Part shown: positions 52,497-61,414 of the stretch, piece by piece | How positions within the stretch are numbered: position 1 is the first letter of the stretch | Layout of the letters: each line of letters begins with the position of its first letter | Translations under genes and position numbers: made by a program | Notes under the pieces: model-generated | Seen by the model: the letters and a program-made list of their open reading frames with translations, nothing else | Told to the model about the DNA's origin: nothing | The model's database searches: none | DNA from: Nitrospiraceae bacterium | GTDB taxonomy: Bacteria > Nitrospirota > Nitrospiria > Nitrospirales > UBA8639 | Assembly: GCA_020632595.1 (NCBI GenBank) | Contig: JACKFF010000001.1 | Coordinates: forward strand, 620,001-684,000 | Length of the DNA stretch: 64,000 nucleotides | Reading direction: 5' to 3'

Positions 52497-53129
52497 TCAG
52501 GGTTGGGAAAGGAGTTCCACCATGACATCATCGATAAACTGAACCGGTGACGGCTTGCCGGCACCGCTCTGAAAGGGACGGGTCACGCGAAGCTGGATGG
52601 TATGCCGACCTGCTGTCACAGGGACTGTTCCAATGAAATGGTGCTGAACCGTGCCGCCATCCTCCATCGGACCGACATTGAGATCGGCGATGACTTGATC
52701 ATCAACAATCCATTCAAACAATCCCCCGTTCAGATTCCTTTTATAATCTGGTGAATGGTAGATAGCCCCCACACGGGCTGAGAGCTGAATGAGGCCGGGA
52801 TCTGTTATTGTAGTGAGACTAATCCCTCCACCTTGTTGCACGTCATGGGCAGGAGCAAAATGAAGCTGGCCGACTTGGACCTGAAGACAATAAGAGGGAG
52901 AACCTGGGTTCCCAAAATCACACAGGGCAACGGTAGGAAATCCCTTGCCCCCTAAGGTTCCATTGGAGGTAGAAAATACCGTCCAGTCAGAAAGGGTCCC
53001 CGATTCAAAATCCGTGGTGAGGAGGACTTGGGCCGAAACAGGGCAAATTCCCATCGACACGATGCCAATGAGAAAAGAGAAGCCCCATCGTTGAACAGCA
53101 TATAGGCACGATTCAATTTTTGAAACCAT
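52497..53129 (-). CDS. Exported hypothetical protein with a lectin-like beta fold
   Basis: 210 residues from the ATG at 53129 (GGGAGG upstream). A signal peptide ends near VSAQ. The mature chain is beta-rich: a TDFESGTLSDWTVFST start typical of concanavalin-like/carbohydrate-binding or adhesin modules, and later VTAGRHTIQLRV plus FIDDVMVELL, the last strand common in such jelly-roll domains. Two Cys near 120-130 may bridge. Secreted or periplasmic; function unknown. A longer frame to 53339 is not supported. Confidence 0.65.
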   Translation of the reverse strand: MVSKIESCLYAVQRWGFSFLIGIVSMGICPVSAQVLLTTDFESGTLSDWTVFSTSNGTLGGKGFPTVALCDFGNPGSPSYCLQVQVGQLHFAPAHDVQQGGGISLTTITDPGLIQLSARVGAIYHSPDYKRNLNGGLFEWIVDDQVIADLNVGPMEDGGTVQHHFIGTVPVTAGRHTIQLRVTRPFQSGAGKPSPVQFIDDVMVELLSQP

Positions 53130-53379
53130 CGCGATATTTACCTCCCTGACCTGCACCTTTTTGCCACTCAGAGTTTTTTTCAGACTTGAATGCCTGATAA
53201 GATAGGAAAAAGCGGGTGGCCATTTCCAGATTTCTCCGCTTGAGTCTCTACTTAGACCACAGATTCTTGCCTTAAGAACCCCCTTTTTCCCGTTCTTACC
53301 GACGGCTTCAAGGACACAGTAGACTCGTGCACGACACAATTCATTTTTTCATTCACCCGAACACCAAGGTCCGTACCAT

Positions 53380-54465
53380 ATGAGCACACTCTTCACACCT
53401 CTGTTCGTCTTTTGGCCAATAGTCGGAGGAATTTCCTGTCTGATGGGTCTTTCCTCACCGTCCTGGGCTCAACAAACACCACTGGAGGCTCATCCGGTTC
53501 ATCCCCTGATATCAGCCCAAGTTTTAGTGGTCGAAACCATCGCGCTCACGGAGCGGGGACTCCAGGACTCCACGGCTATTACAAAGACCGTCACCGACCG
53601 ATTGGCCGAAACAGGATTTACCATCGTCGCTACTCCAGAAGAGCCTCACGATGCGATCATTCGGGTGAAATGCGAAGAACGACAGACATTCACGGGCCCG
53701 AGTAAACACCGGAATACGAGTCCGGCCCTAACTTCACGATTATGGAAAGGCCCTGCTTGCCATATTTCTTATCGCTATGGAGAACAATTTCCTCCTTGGA
53801 ACTGGGATGTTCACACCTCATTTGAAGATACCAGTAAGGCTGCCGAAATCGCAGGAGCCTCGGATACGGGAACCTTCGCCATGACTGCTCTAAACACCCG
53901 ACTGCAACAAGATAATTTCCCATTGTATCTGGTGGCGGAGTGGGAACAAGCCGAAAGATTGCTGATGCTCTTACAGAAATCCTCCGACAATATTGACCGG
54001 CAAACAACAATCCTCAAACTTTTGGGAACTCTGGCTTCCGATCAAGCCTTCGAAGCCCTTAAGCAAGCGCTCACCAACCCCGCACTGACACCGACAGCCC
54101 TGGCGGCCCTTGGGCAACAAGGAGAAAAGGCTATACCTGCCTTGGCTTCATTTCTGGAATCCTCTCCGAACTCGGACCACAGATTAGCCGCTATGCAAGC
54201 CTTGAGCGCCATTGCCACCCAGAGCAATGCTCCCCCCTTATTCACCCAGTTTATGAAAGCTTTGGATACAGAAGAGCCCAAAATACAAACGGAAGCCGTC
54301 AAAGGCCTTGGGAACCTTGGGGATCGACGTGCGATTCAACCTTTGGAAAAACTAAACCTGAAAACCTGGACCAACCCTTCCACCAGTCCTGACATGATGG
54401 CTCTCCGTAAAATGTTGAGTTGGAGCCTCTGGCAACTCAGTCCAAGCGCTCACACCGCAGAATGA
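53380..54465 (+). CDS. Exported HEAT-repeat protein
   Basis: 361 residues. Signal peptide through SSPSWAQQ. A middle alpha/beta part (about 45-175) resembles lipoprotein-like assembly domains. HEAT-like helical repeats follow from about 205, with LGTLASDQAFEALKQALT, LAALGQQGEKAIPALAS, MQALSAIA and VKGLGNLGDRRAIQPLEK. Periplasmic scaffold or lyase-like protein; no catalytic motif. AAGG lies before the ATG. Confidence 0.75.
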   Translation: MSTLFTPLFVFWPIVGGISCLMGLSSPSWAQQTPLEAHPVHPLISAQVLVVETIALTERGLQDSTAITKTVTDRLAETGFTIVATPEEPHDAIIRVKCEERQTFTGPSKHRNTSPALTSRLWKGPACHISYRYGEQFPPWNWDVHTSFEDTSKAAEIAGASDTGTFAMTALNTRLQQDNFPLYLVAEWEQAERLLMLLQKSSDNIDRQTTILKLLGTLASDQAFEALKQALTNPALTPTALAALGQQGEKAIPALASFLESSPNSDHRLAAMQALSAIATQSNAPPLFTQFMKALDTEEPKIQTEAVKGLGNLGDRRAIQPLEKLNLKTWTNPSTSPDMMALRKMLSWSLWQLSPSAHTAE

Positions 54466-54937
54466 ATCACACGTGGATAATTCAGCCTGGGGAAAACCAT
54501 ATCTGAGAATTTCATCCAAGACTCTTCTCATTTTTAAAAAATGAATCAAAAAATTTCCGGAAGTCGCCTTTTCTCTCCCTCTTCACCAAACCGCATCCGT
54601 TTAAAATCATTGTCAAATTGACTACCTGTTCAACACATATCCCGGACTTCCCAGCAGCAAAACGCTGAGAGACTGAACCCCTTGACCGCTTTTCAGAGGA
54701 TCGACAATTTTATGGATAGAGCAGGTCTGAATTTAAATTCCCCCTACCAGACCAAATTTCCTAAACCAGCTCGCAGGGTGGTGACGGATCGGAATTACGA
54801 AAAACTCACAGGCCATACGGACAAGAGCAAGCAGAAGGCTCAGATGACTGGAGGCCCCTCAATCTTGCGCACAGCAAATCAACACGTCGGGATTTGGAAA
54901 AAATATGTGAGGGGTTCTAACAATGAATAACCGATGA
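54466..54937. other. Intergenic region, nothing supported
   Basis: 472 bases between the HEAT-repeat gene and tRNA-Arg. Reading frames exist but none has a plausible start and composition; no promoter or repeat recognised. Confidence 0.5.
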
Positions 54938-55013
54938 TGGTGCGCCCGACAGGAGTCGAACCTGTAACCTCTTGATCCGTAGTCAAGTGCTCTATCCATT
55001 GAGCTACGGGCGC
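54938..55013 (-). tRNA. tRNA-Arg (anticodon ACG)
   Basis: 76 bases with encoded CCA. Acceptor arm GCGCCCG/CGGGCGC, anticodon loop CTACGGA giving ACG (A34 modified to inosine), T-loop TTCGACTC. tRNA genes are common sites for element insertion, but I see no repeat of the 3' end nearby. Confidence 0.97.
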
Positions 55014-55022
55014 TTTTACTGA

Positions 55023-55051
55023 ATTTTCAATACGTTAGGTGAGTTCGTCAA
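55023..55051 (-). promoter_or_regulatory. Probable promoter of tRNA-Arg
   Basis: Minus strand: -35 TTGACG (55046-55051), 17-base spacer, -10 GAAAAT (55023-55028), start near 55016, three bases before the tRNA. Confidence 0.5.
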
Positions 55052-55575
55052 GCAGGGTCAACTGACTAGCGTAAAATAAATGCTAACCCGGAAAAACCGT
55101 CCCTCTTAATAGCCTCGGTGAAATCCACTCTACCATTTACTAACTTTTCCTGTCCTAATTTTATGGGCGGAAATTTTAAATAAGGGGTCAATCTCTCTCC
55201 GTAACAACCAGCCTTATACCCGTTCTTTCCTAAACGCGTCAATTCGTTGGATAGGACCAGGACCACCCATCCTTACAAATTTTGATGCTTGAACCATTCG
55301 GTTGGTTTGAGGTGGTCGTAAAGATTAATAAGGTCCGGATAGGCCAATTCTTGTGCGAAAGGCCACAATTTAATTAGGAGAAATGTCCGATCATCTTGCC
55401 TGGAGAAACATATTTTTCTTATGGTGTCAAAGATTGATTTCCCACTTGAGATTATTCCTCGTTCGTTCTCCCGTTAATCCGACCGCCAATCCCTATTGAA
55501 CTTCATGCTCGAGGGTGGAAACACAAAAATCCTGCCCAAAATTTAGAATCGCCGCACATAACGGGTTCCATCTTA

Positions 55576-55613
55576 CCATCTGATGGCACACTGGTGTGCC
55601 ATATCCCAGATGG
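55576..55613. repeat. Two-tier inverted repeat
   Basis: Inner arms ATGGCACAC and GTGTGCCAT with a two-base centre, enclosed by outer arms CCATCTG (55576-55582) and CAGATGG (55607-55613), the outer pair separated from the inner by 0 and 4 bases. A strong stem-loop or a palindromic binding site. No T run. Confidence 0.65.
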
Positions 55614-56063
55614 GGACAACCGGAACCACTCCGAAATACCAGATTTTCATATGCGTCTTTCAACAGGAGATTCTTCGTAGTGACTGGTCATTTCAACCGG
55701 AACGCTGATGCTCCGACCTGACTCACGGTGAGTACTCATAAAGTTGGCACATGGCTCAGACATCCTGGCCTTAAACCGGACTACGAAGACGAAAGAAAGT
55801 CCATGCGGTTCGGCGGCAAGCCTACAAAATGACAATTCTTTTAAATTTAGCCGAATCCGTCCTTCCTTTAGTTGTGGACGTCCTCGATGGGAAATACGTA
55901 TTTTCTTTTAGCCTGTCTGGGGAATTGATGCCCATCTCCTGTGAGCGTCAACTGTCAATAAAACATCGTCAAGATCTCTTTTCGACAGGTCCAGAAATAA
56001 CAGTATCAGCAAATTAATTTCCGCTAGTCATATGGGAATCAAAAATTAAGGGAGGAAGAAGCC

Positions 56064-56417
56064 ATGCTTGCCGTTAGAGAGCATTGTCAGCACAACACGA
56101 AAATTCTTGACCTCTCAGGCAGTTTCGACGCCAGTTCCAAGTTAGGCCTTGAAGTCGCCATCCTCGGAGCAAAAGAAATGGGCTGTCAACATATCATTTT
56201 AAATTTTTCTGAGATTACCTGGATTGATTCAATGGGATTAGGGCAATTATTCCTTTGGTATCACAAGATGAGACCCAATCACGTGCACCTCAGTATCGTC
56301 AGCCCGCAACCGACGGTCAAAGATCTCTTAGAGTCGACCCATCTCTCAGAAATTGTTCCTATTTATCAATCTGAAAAAGAAGCTGTGGAGGCTCAACTTC
56401 AGACTCCTTACGTATGA
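56064..56417 (+). CDS. STAS-domain protein (anti-sigma-factor antagonist-like)
   Basis: 117 residues, one STAS domain, with the switch Ser56 in WIDSMGLGQ. GGGAGGAAG precedes the ATG. Resembles SpoIIAA/RsbV antagonists, which are inactive when phosphorylated. No anti-sigma kinase or PP2C phosphatase is near; the broken receiver gene downstream may be a lost partner (inference). Upstream DNA is poorly coding. Confidence 0.85.
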   Translation: MLAVREHCQHNTKILDLSGSFDASSKLGLEVAILGAKEMGCQHIILNFSEITWIDSMGLGQLFLWYHKMRPNHVHLSIVSPQPTVKDLLESTHLSEIVPIYQSEKEAVEAQLQTPYV

Positions 56418-56752
56418 ACAATCCAATTTTCTGCCTTTCAGAAAGGGTGGAAGACCTCCTCTTGAATTATCCTCCCCAATTTCTTGGAATAGCTATTCCC
56501 GCAACCCTTGATTTACTGAGCAAGAAATCGGACCACCGCCCATGATGTCAGTAGAGGTGAGCCATCCCTTTCCCCATTGGTATCCAGTAATTTCCAGACA
56601 AGCACTCTCCATACCTTTGTTACCGATGCTCCAGGAAAAATGCTGAAGAACCCGGAATTACGAACACCCGATTGAAGATGCATGTAAGCAATTCGAAAGA
56701 ATGAACTTTTCTCATGCAACTGTTGTCTCCTTCTCCATATAGGAGAAATGAC
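56418..56752. other. Intergenic stretch, nothing supported
   Basis: 335 bases between the STAS gene and the broken receiver gene; no gene recognised, short frames only. Confidence 0.5.
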
Positions 56753-57183
56753 ATGAAGAATTCAGGAATGAACACATTATACCCGACGCATGATTCCGTG
56801 AATGATTCCCTGCATACCAGGAAAACCCGTCCGTGTCTGTTGGTGGTTGAAAATGATCTTCGGTGGCAGAGTTGCTGAATACGGTTTTTGAAGATTGGGA
56901 AGATCACGTCTGTGTAGCCAGAAATGGACCGGAAGGTCTGAATATGGCCATGAATCATACGGTTGGCGAAATTTTGCTGGATGGGCATATGCATATGCCC
57001 CTGATAAACGGGGGAACCATGCTCGATGAATGACGATGGTCGGGATATCAAATGCCGGTACTGGCAATGTCCGGTAATTTAGACCTGCCAGCCCCTCGGC
57101 TGCTTGTGGGGGAAGCGCTCAAGGCTTCTCTTCTTAGCCCTTTAACCTGCAATCCCTCAAACAATCCTGTCATCAGATTTTGA
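56753..57183 (+). pseudogene. Broken response-regulator receiver domain
   Basis: AGGAG and ATG at 56753 open a frame reading RPCLLVVENDLRW, the start of a receiver domain, that stops at 56876. A -1 shift (frame from 56863) continues AELLNTVFEDWE, ARNGPEGLNMAM, EILLDGHMHMP (phospho-Asp region) and, after a TGA at 57031-57033, MPVLAMSGNLDLP and LLVGEALKASLL, to a stop at 57181. Two lesions make assembly error less likely than decay. No output domain follows. Confidence 0.7.
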
Positions 57184-57592
57184 AAAATAATGCAATGTCT
57201 GGCCCTCTCCTTCAGCTCTTTCATGATGGATAAACCCAGGTTGGAATGATTGTGTTGTTTCCCTTAATGATCGTGACAAAAATCGAGCACTACCTCTTAA
57301 TGGGGATGGCAAGAAACCAATGGACCTGATCTAACCAGGAAGATGCTAACCCTAACTGTCGTAGCAGATAAGATGCAGTGGTTGGACAAAGTAATATCAT
57401 GGTTTGGACATTTTTTCTACAAAGACTCCCCGTGCGACAGGTCGTCTTTGCATGCTCCCCCCTCCACAAAGTTGCATTTCTATAAGAGATTAACGCCCAT
57501 AAGCATTGTGTTCTACAAAAGGTTTATTTTTTGCTTATTTCGGACTCAACGGTGGAAAGCGACTGTTAGGGATTCAACAGGAGGCATTTCAC
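57184..57592. other. Stretch without a supported gene before the FG-GAP gene
   Basis: About 410 bases. A frame continuous with the FG-GAP gene runs back to 57343, but its residues (many Phe, Tyr, Lys) look non-coding, and the AGGAGG site at 57579-57584 points to a start at 57593. Confidence 0.5.
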
Positions 57593-59016
57593 ATGAACCC
57601 CCAAAATTTGACATATTTACGGGTGATCGTGTGTTTAGCGAATGGATTACTTTTTTGCCTTTGGCCATAGAGAGGCTGCATGCGGGGACAGTGCCGGATA
57701 TCCGAGGCACCTGGAAAGATGGCCCGAGTAGTGGTTCAGCAACGGGATGTCAGGATCCGGATGATAATGGACCCGACCATGATCCGGGAGGGGACACGTA
57801 CAGTATTACCAACCAAATAGGCGCCAACTGGAGCGTAATACAAGTGGAGACCGTGGTTGCTAACGGATTTACCGCTGTACAAACAGTGACCTGCTCAGGA
57901 ACCGTAGCAGCGAATGGAACAGTGAATGCGTCATGTCCTTATGTGGTTACCCTCAATGGCGGGTTTTGGTATAGCGGCACATCCACTTTAACCGCTTCCC
58001 TTGTGGGCAATACCTTGACCTATACGCTTGCCGGTCAGGATCTCGTGGGAGATACCTGTCAGTGGACTCAGACCGGAACAGATACCAGGATTGGGGCTGT
58101 CCCTCCTCCTATTGTTTTACCCATACCTACGCCTTACGACTTCAATGGAGATGGGAAGGGCGACCTGATCTGGCGCAACACAAACACCGGGAGCACGTCC
58201 ATCTGGTTGATGAACGGGATAGTCCGGGCCTCGGTCGGTTTCCCTGGCGGGGTGCCGCTCAACTGGGAGATCGCGGGGATCGGCGATGTGACAGGGGATG
58301 GCAAGGCTGATGTCATCTGGCGTAATAGTACCAACGGCACGGTGGCAATCTGGCTGATGAACGGCACGACCGTGACGTCCACGGGTTTTCCAGGTAGCGC
58401 GCCAACCACCTGGGTCATTCAGGCCGTCGGGGATGTCAACGGCGATGGCAAAGCCGATCTGATATGGCGCAATAGCAGTGACGGCAACACAGCTATCTGG
58501 TTGATGAATAGGACCGCCATGGCCTCGGTTGCCTTCCCGGGCGGGGTACCGCTCAACTGGCAGATTGCGGGGATCGGCGATATGACGGGGGATGGCAAGG
58601 CCGATGTCATCTGGCGTAACGGCAGCAATGGGGCCGTGGCCGTGTGGGTGATGAATGGGACCACTGTGACCGGTACGGGGTTTCCCGGCAGCACCTCCAC
58701 GGATTGGGAAATTGGGGGTGTTGGCGATTTCAATGGGGTTGGGAAGGCCGACTTTATTTGGAAGAATGACACAAGCGACATCGTGGCCATCTGGTTGATG
58801 AATGGGACCTCCATTGCGTCCTCTAAAGTATTGGGCGGCATCGCCTCGGCGTGGAAGATTGAGCAGGTGGGAGATATGAATGGGGATGGGAAGGCGGACG
58901 TGGTCTTGAAGAATACCTCCACAGGGGAGGTGAAAGTCTGGCTGATGAATGGGGTAACCCTGATTGGCATCGGCTCTCCTGATACAGTCTCCCCCTCCTG
59001 GGACATTCAACCTTAG
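57593..59016 (+). CDS. Exported FG-GAP/VCBS repeat protein, frameshifted in its signal peptide
   Basis: ATG 57593 follows a perfect AGGAGG (57579-57584) and reads NPQNLTYLRVIVCLANGLLF, a signal peptide, to a TAG at 57668. The main frame resumes within it: adding one T to the run of six at 57651-57656 would join them, giving LFLPLAIERLHAGTV. The mature part has a beta domain with paired Cys (to about 58090), then six FG-GAP repeats of exactly 147 bp starting at 58138, each with a calcium-type loop (DxNGDGKADxIW). Surface or secreted. Terminator at 59102-59134. Confidence 0.75.
58138..59013 (+). repeat. Six in-frame 147-bp tandem repeats
   Basis: The Asp codon opening each calcium-type loop occurs at 58138, 58285, 58432, 58579, 58726 and 58873, exactly 147 bp apart. 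Repeats 1 and 3 share FPGGVPLNW-IAGIGD; 2 and 4 share TGDGKADVIWRN, so the unit of duplication looks like 294 bp. Repeat 5 has GVGKADF instead of GDGKAD. Confidence 0.9.
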
Positions 59017-59101
59017 AGCGATGACAACGCACTCGCTGAATCACTGAAAGAATAAGGCCTGAACACTAGGAGGGCCACGCTTTCTTTCTTTGGTCTCCCA
59101 A

Positions 59102-59134
59102 GGGCCTGGCCCACATTGGGGCGGGCTCTTTTTT
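59102..59134 (+). terminator. Rho-independent terminator after the FG-GAP gene
   Basis: GGGCCTGGCCC (59102-59112) pairs, with one mismatch and G-U pairs, with GGGGCGGGCTC (59118-59128) around a 5-base loop, followed by six T. Confidence 0.75.
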
Positions 59135-59262
59135 CTCACCCAGTTGTTCATTGAAGAAAGGCCACCCCACAATAACCCCTGCCCGGAATGTAGGTCCTAA
59201 GTGGAATGGTCAGCATGAGCAAGCGCCTGTATTTTGAAAATCACCAACTGAGGAGACATGAG

Positions 59263-59370
59263 ATGGACAAACGTTTTTACTACCAAAGCGAGGGAGAAAA
59301 ACTCTCGTTGAGTGTTCGGTGGTGGCTCATTCTCTTTGCCGCAATTCTTCTTATGTGGATTGAGAAATAA
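59263..59370 (+). CDS. Small single-span membrane protein (predicted)
   Basis: 35 residues from ATG 59263, behind GAGGAGACATGAG. Reads a charged N-terminus, then RWWLILFAAILLMWI, a single membrane helix, and a stop. A longer frame from 59215 has the same stop. Small membrane proteins of this size are often real when the ribosome-binding site is good, but the evidence is only that. Confidence 0.4.
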   Translation: MDKRFYYQSEGEKLSLSVRWWLILFAAILLMWIEK

Positions 59371-59873
59371 TCCTACCTCCATCTTCACGTGATGATTCTC
59401 ATTCCCATTGGAAACTCTTTCCCAATCCCATTAACGAAAGTAAAATCGGACTTTCCCAACAAACTCTTTCCTCTTTGACTCATGAATCCCCATGTCTTTA
59501 TGGGTGTCCTTTCAGATTCAACATGGCACTCTCCCCCAGCCCTTATGAACCAGGGTAGAAATGAGACCTTGGTTTGATCAATTTCCCTTGCAACCCAATG
59601 TTTTTTTGATGGGGTTCGCTACCCGTCTGGTGGGTCACGCCAAACACGGCACCAAGACAATATGTCAATTACCCACAAATCTTTGTACACATTTCCTTTA
59701 CCTTCCAATTTTTGTATGGTGTAGGGAACCTTGTTCGATTGGAGTGAAGTCCAGCCTTATGCGCCACGCCCAAAGGGAGGACCCTGTTCAAAGAATTAGG
59801 ACAAAGGACATGTTTTCGAGGAGGAAGTCACCATTTCTGCCGATTAAATCAACCAAATAGGCACCGCTGAAGT
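59371..59873. other. Intergenic region, nothing supported
   Basis: About 500 bases. A 99-residue frame at 59561 lacks a ribosome-binding site and protein-like composition; no other signal recognised. Confidence 0.5.
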
Positions 59874-60623
59874 ATGACGGAACGAAAAGACCATCAGAAT
59901 ATTGTCATGCCTGAAGGCATTTCTTTCTTGCCCCCAATTCAGGTCGGGTATGAAATCTACTATGAAAACCTTGAGATTCAGGGAATTCAAGATCGGCAAG
60001 CCAATGTCTGGCAATTTATCCAAGGCTCCAAGCACCTGTTGGATTGGGAACAAGAACCGAGCAATCCCCAAGACCCTCATGCCATCAAGATATTTGGGGT
60101 ATCGGAGCAAATCTTTTCTACGAAACGGGATATCCTGGGGTATGTTCCGGGTGATGTAGCCAAACAGATTGTGACTGGAGGCCTCTGGCCATTTTTGCAA
60201 CTCAGGCTGGATTCCATCTCTGTCGCAAATCAAGGATTTGTTGCCATCAAATTTCAAATCCTTGGGCCCATTAGGAAAAAAAACGGGGACGAACAACCAC
60301 CAGGCGGACCACGCATCAAGGGGGAACGAAGGCCCACCCACCAGGGCACGAGACCAACATTCCTGTTCGGTGGAGAAGCAGAACGTCCAAAAGCACCTCC
60401 AAGCAAGGTCAAGCATGTCGTATTCTTCATTATAAGGATCATCCTGATCACACTTGGTACCGCGCTGGCTTTTGTGGGCGGGACAATGGGCACAGCAGCC
60501 TGGCAAGCCAAGGGGAACCTCTTAGTATTGATGCTCGTTCCCTTGGCATTGATCATGATTGGAGGCCTGCTCATCTGGAAGGGAATTAAACCCTCAAAAT
60601 CAACACAAAAGACCTCTACCTAG
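59874..60623 (+). CDS. HIRAN-domain protein with two C-terminal membrane segments
   Basis: 249 residues. Residues about 30-130 show the HIRAN pattern: EPSNPQDPHAIKIF (61-74) and ILGYVPGDVAKQI (87-99). HIRAN domains bind 3' single-stranded DNA ends and are usually joined to helicases or nucleases. Here the domain is followed by a basic linker (about 140-178) and two hydrophobic helices (181-203, 215-235), so it is membrane-anchored. Unusual. No helicase adjoins it. Confidence 0.75.
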   Translation: MTERKDHQNIVMPEGISFLPPIQVGYEIYYENLEIQGIQDRQANVWQFIQGSKHLLDWEQEPSNPQDPHAIKIFGVSEQIFSTKRDILGYVPGDVAKQIVTGGLWPFLQLRLDSISVANQGFVAIKFQILGPIRKKNGDEQPPGGPRIKGERRPTHQGTRPTFLFGGEAERPKAPPSKVKHVVFFIIRIILITLGTALAFVGGTMGTAAWQAKGNLLVLMLVPLALIMIGGLLIWKGIKPSKSTQKTST

Positions 60624-60688
60624 AAATACTCCTTTGAGCCATAAGAATGCGTTATTCATGCATTTCCCGACAAATTTGAAGGGTGCAC

Positions 60689-61201
60689 ATGGCAAGCACC
60701 TATCACATTTGGCTGAAACCTACCGGTCCGGCCTACGACATTCTCATGAAGACCATTACCGACTTGAGCAAAGCGTATCACGCTCCAGTCTTCGACCCGC
60801 ATGTAACGCTCCTGGGCTCTCTTCCAGGAACAGAGGAGGCTATTTCTTTTCAATGCGTAAATCTCGGAGAATCACTTGCACCTTTTGATATTTTTCTGGC
60901 CGAACCGGCCTATGGTGACCAGTTCTTTCAATGCGTGTTTTTAAAGACTCAGGAAACACCGGCACTCATGAATGCGCATGAACTGGCCAAAAAACTGTTC
61001 CGTAAGTCACCTAACCCCTTTATGCCCCATCTCAGTCTCCTGTATGGTCATTATCCCCTGGAACTGAAACACAAAATCACGTCCACCTTGCCTCAAGCAT
61101 TATCCCTCAACTTCGCAGTCGACACGATCCATCTTATCCATGCCAAGAGCGAACATCCCATGGACTGGGCCTCAATCCTGTCAGTTCCTCTGAGTGGATA
61201 A
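60689..61201 (+). CDS. 2H phosphoesterase (RNA 2',3'-cyclic phosphodiesterase/ligase-like)
   Basis: 170 residues from ATG 60689. Two HxT/S motifs in the right spacing: PHVTLLG (His38) and PHLSLLYG (His114), defining a 2H fold like plant-type cyclic nucleotide phosphodiesterases and LigT/ThpR. Acts on 2',3'-cyclic phosphate or 2'-5' linkages in RNA; the substrate is not known. About 65 bases after the HIRAN gene. Confidence 0.85.
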   Translation: MASTYHIWLKPTGPAYDILMKTITDLSKAYHAPVFDPHVTLLGSLPGTEEAISFQCVNLGESLAPFDIFLAEPAYGDQFFQCVFLKTQETPALMNAHELAKKLFRKSPNPFMPHLSLLYGHYPLELKHKITSTLPQALSLNFAVDTIHLIHAKSEHPMDWASILSVPLSG

Positions 61202-61414
61202 ATTCTTTTTTCCTCGACGCTTTCGCGAACGTCTGTCACCTTGTGCCTTCAAACCTCATAGGTCAGATCCTCGGCATTTCCCCATGAATCAAAGGACTTT
61301 TTCCGCCATTCCTCTAACGCGAAGCAGTCGCGCGCAAATCCATTCGGCCAACTAAAGCGATATCCGTAAGATGCTGGGAGACACGGAGGGGAAAAACCGG
61401 AGGAACCACTGATT

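Larger units (their letters stand above)
55014..56063. other. Long intergenic region with a two-tier palindrome
   Basis: About 1.05 kb between tRNA-Arg and a STAS gene. It contains the tRNA promoter (55023-55051), the palindrome at 55576-55613 and short reading frames I do not trust. A possible small reading frame at 55829-56017 has no ribosome-binding site. Confidence 0.5.

Noticed and set aside
54682..54930. 82-residue frame before tRNA-Arg
   Set aside because: TTG start, no ribosome-binding site, no recognisable pattern.
55640..55835. Possible riboswitch or RNase P-like segment (AAAGTCC, paired G-rich stretches)
   Set aside because: The conserved cores of RNase P RNA and c-di-GMP riboswitches are absent.
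55829..56017. 62-residue frame before the STAS gene
   Set aside because: Lacks a ribosome-binding site; could be real but I cannot support it.
57343..57592. Upstream extension of the FG-GAP protein to an ATG at 57343
   Set aside because: Composition is not protein-like, there is no ribosome-binding site, and a perfect AGGAGG with a signal peptide starts at 57593 in the neighbouring frame.
59561..59860. 99-residue plus-strand frame
   Set aside because: No Shine-Dalgarno and composition unlike the neighbours.
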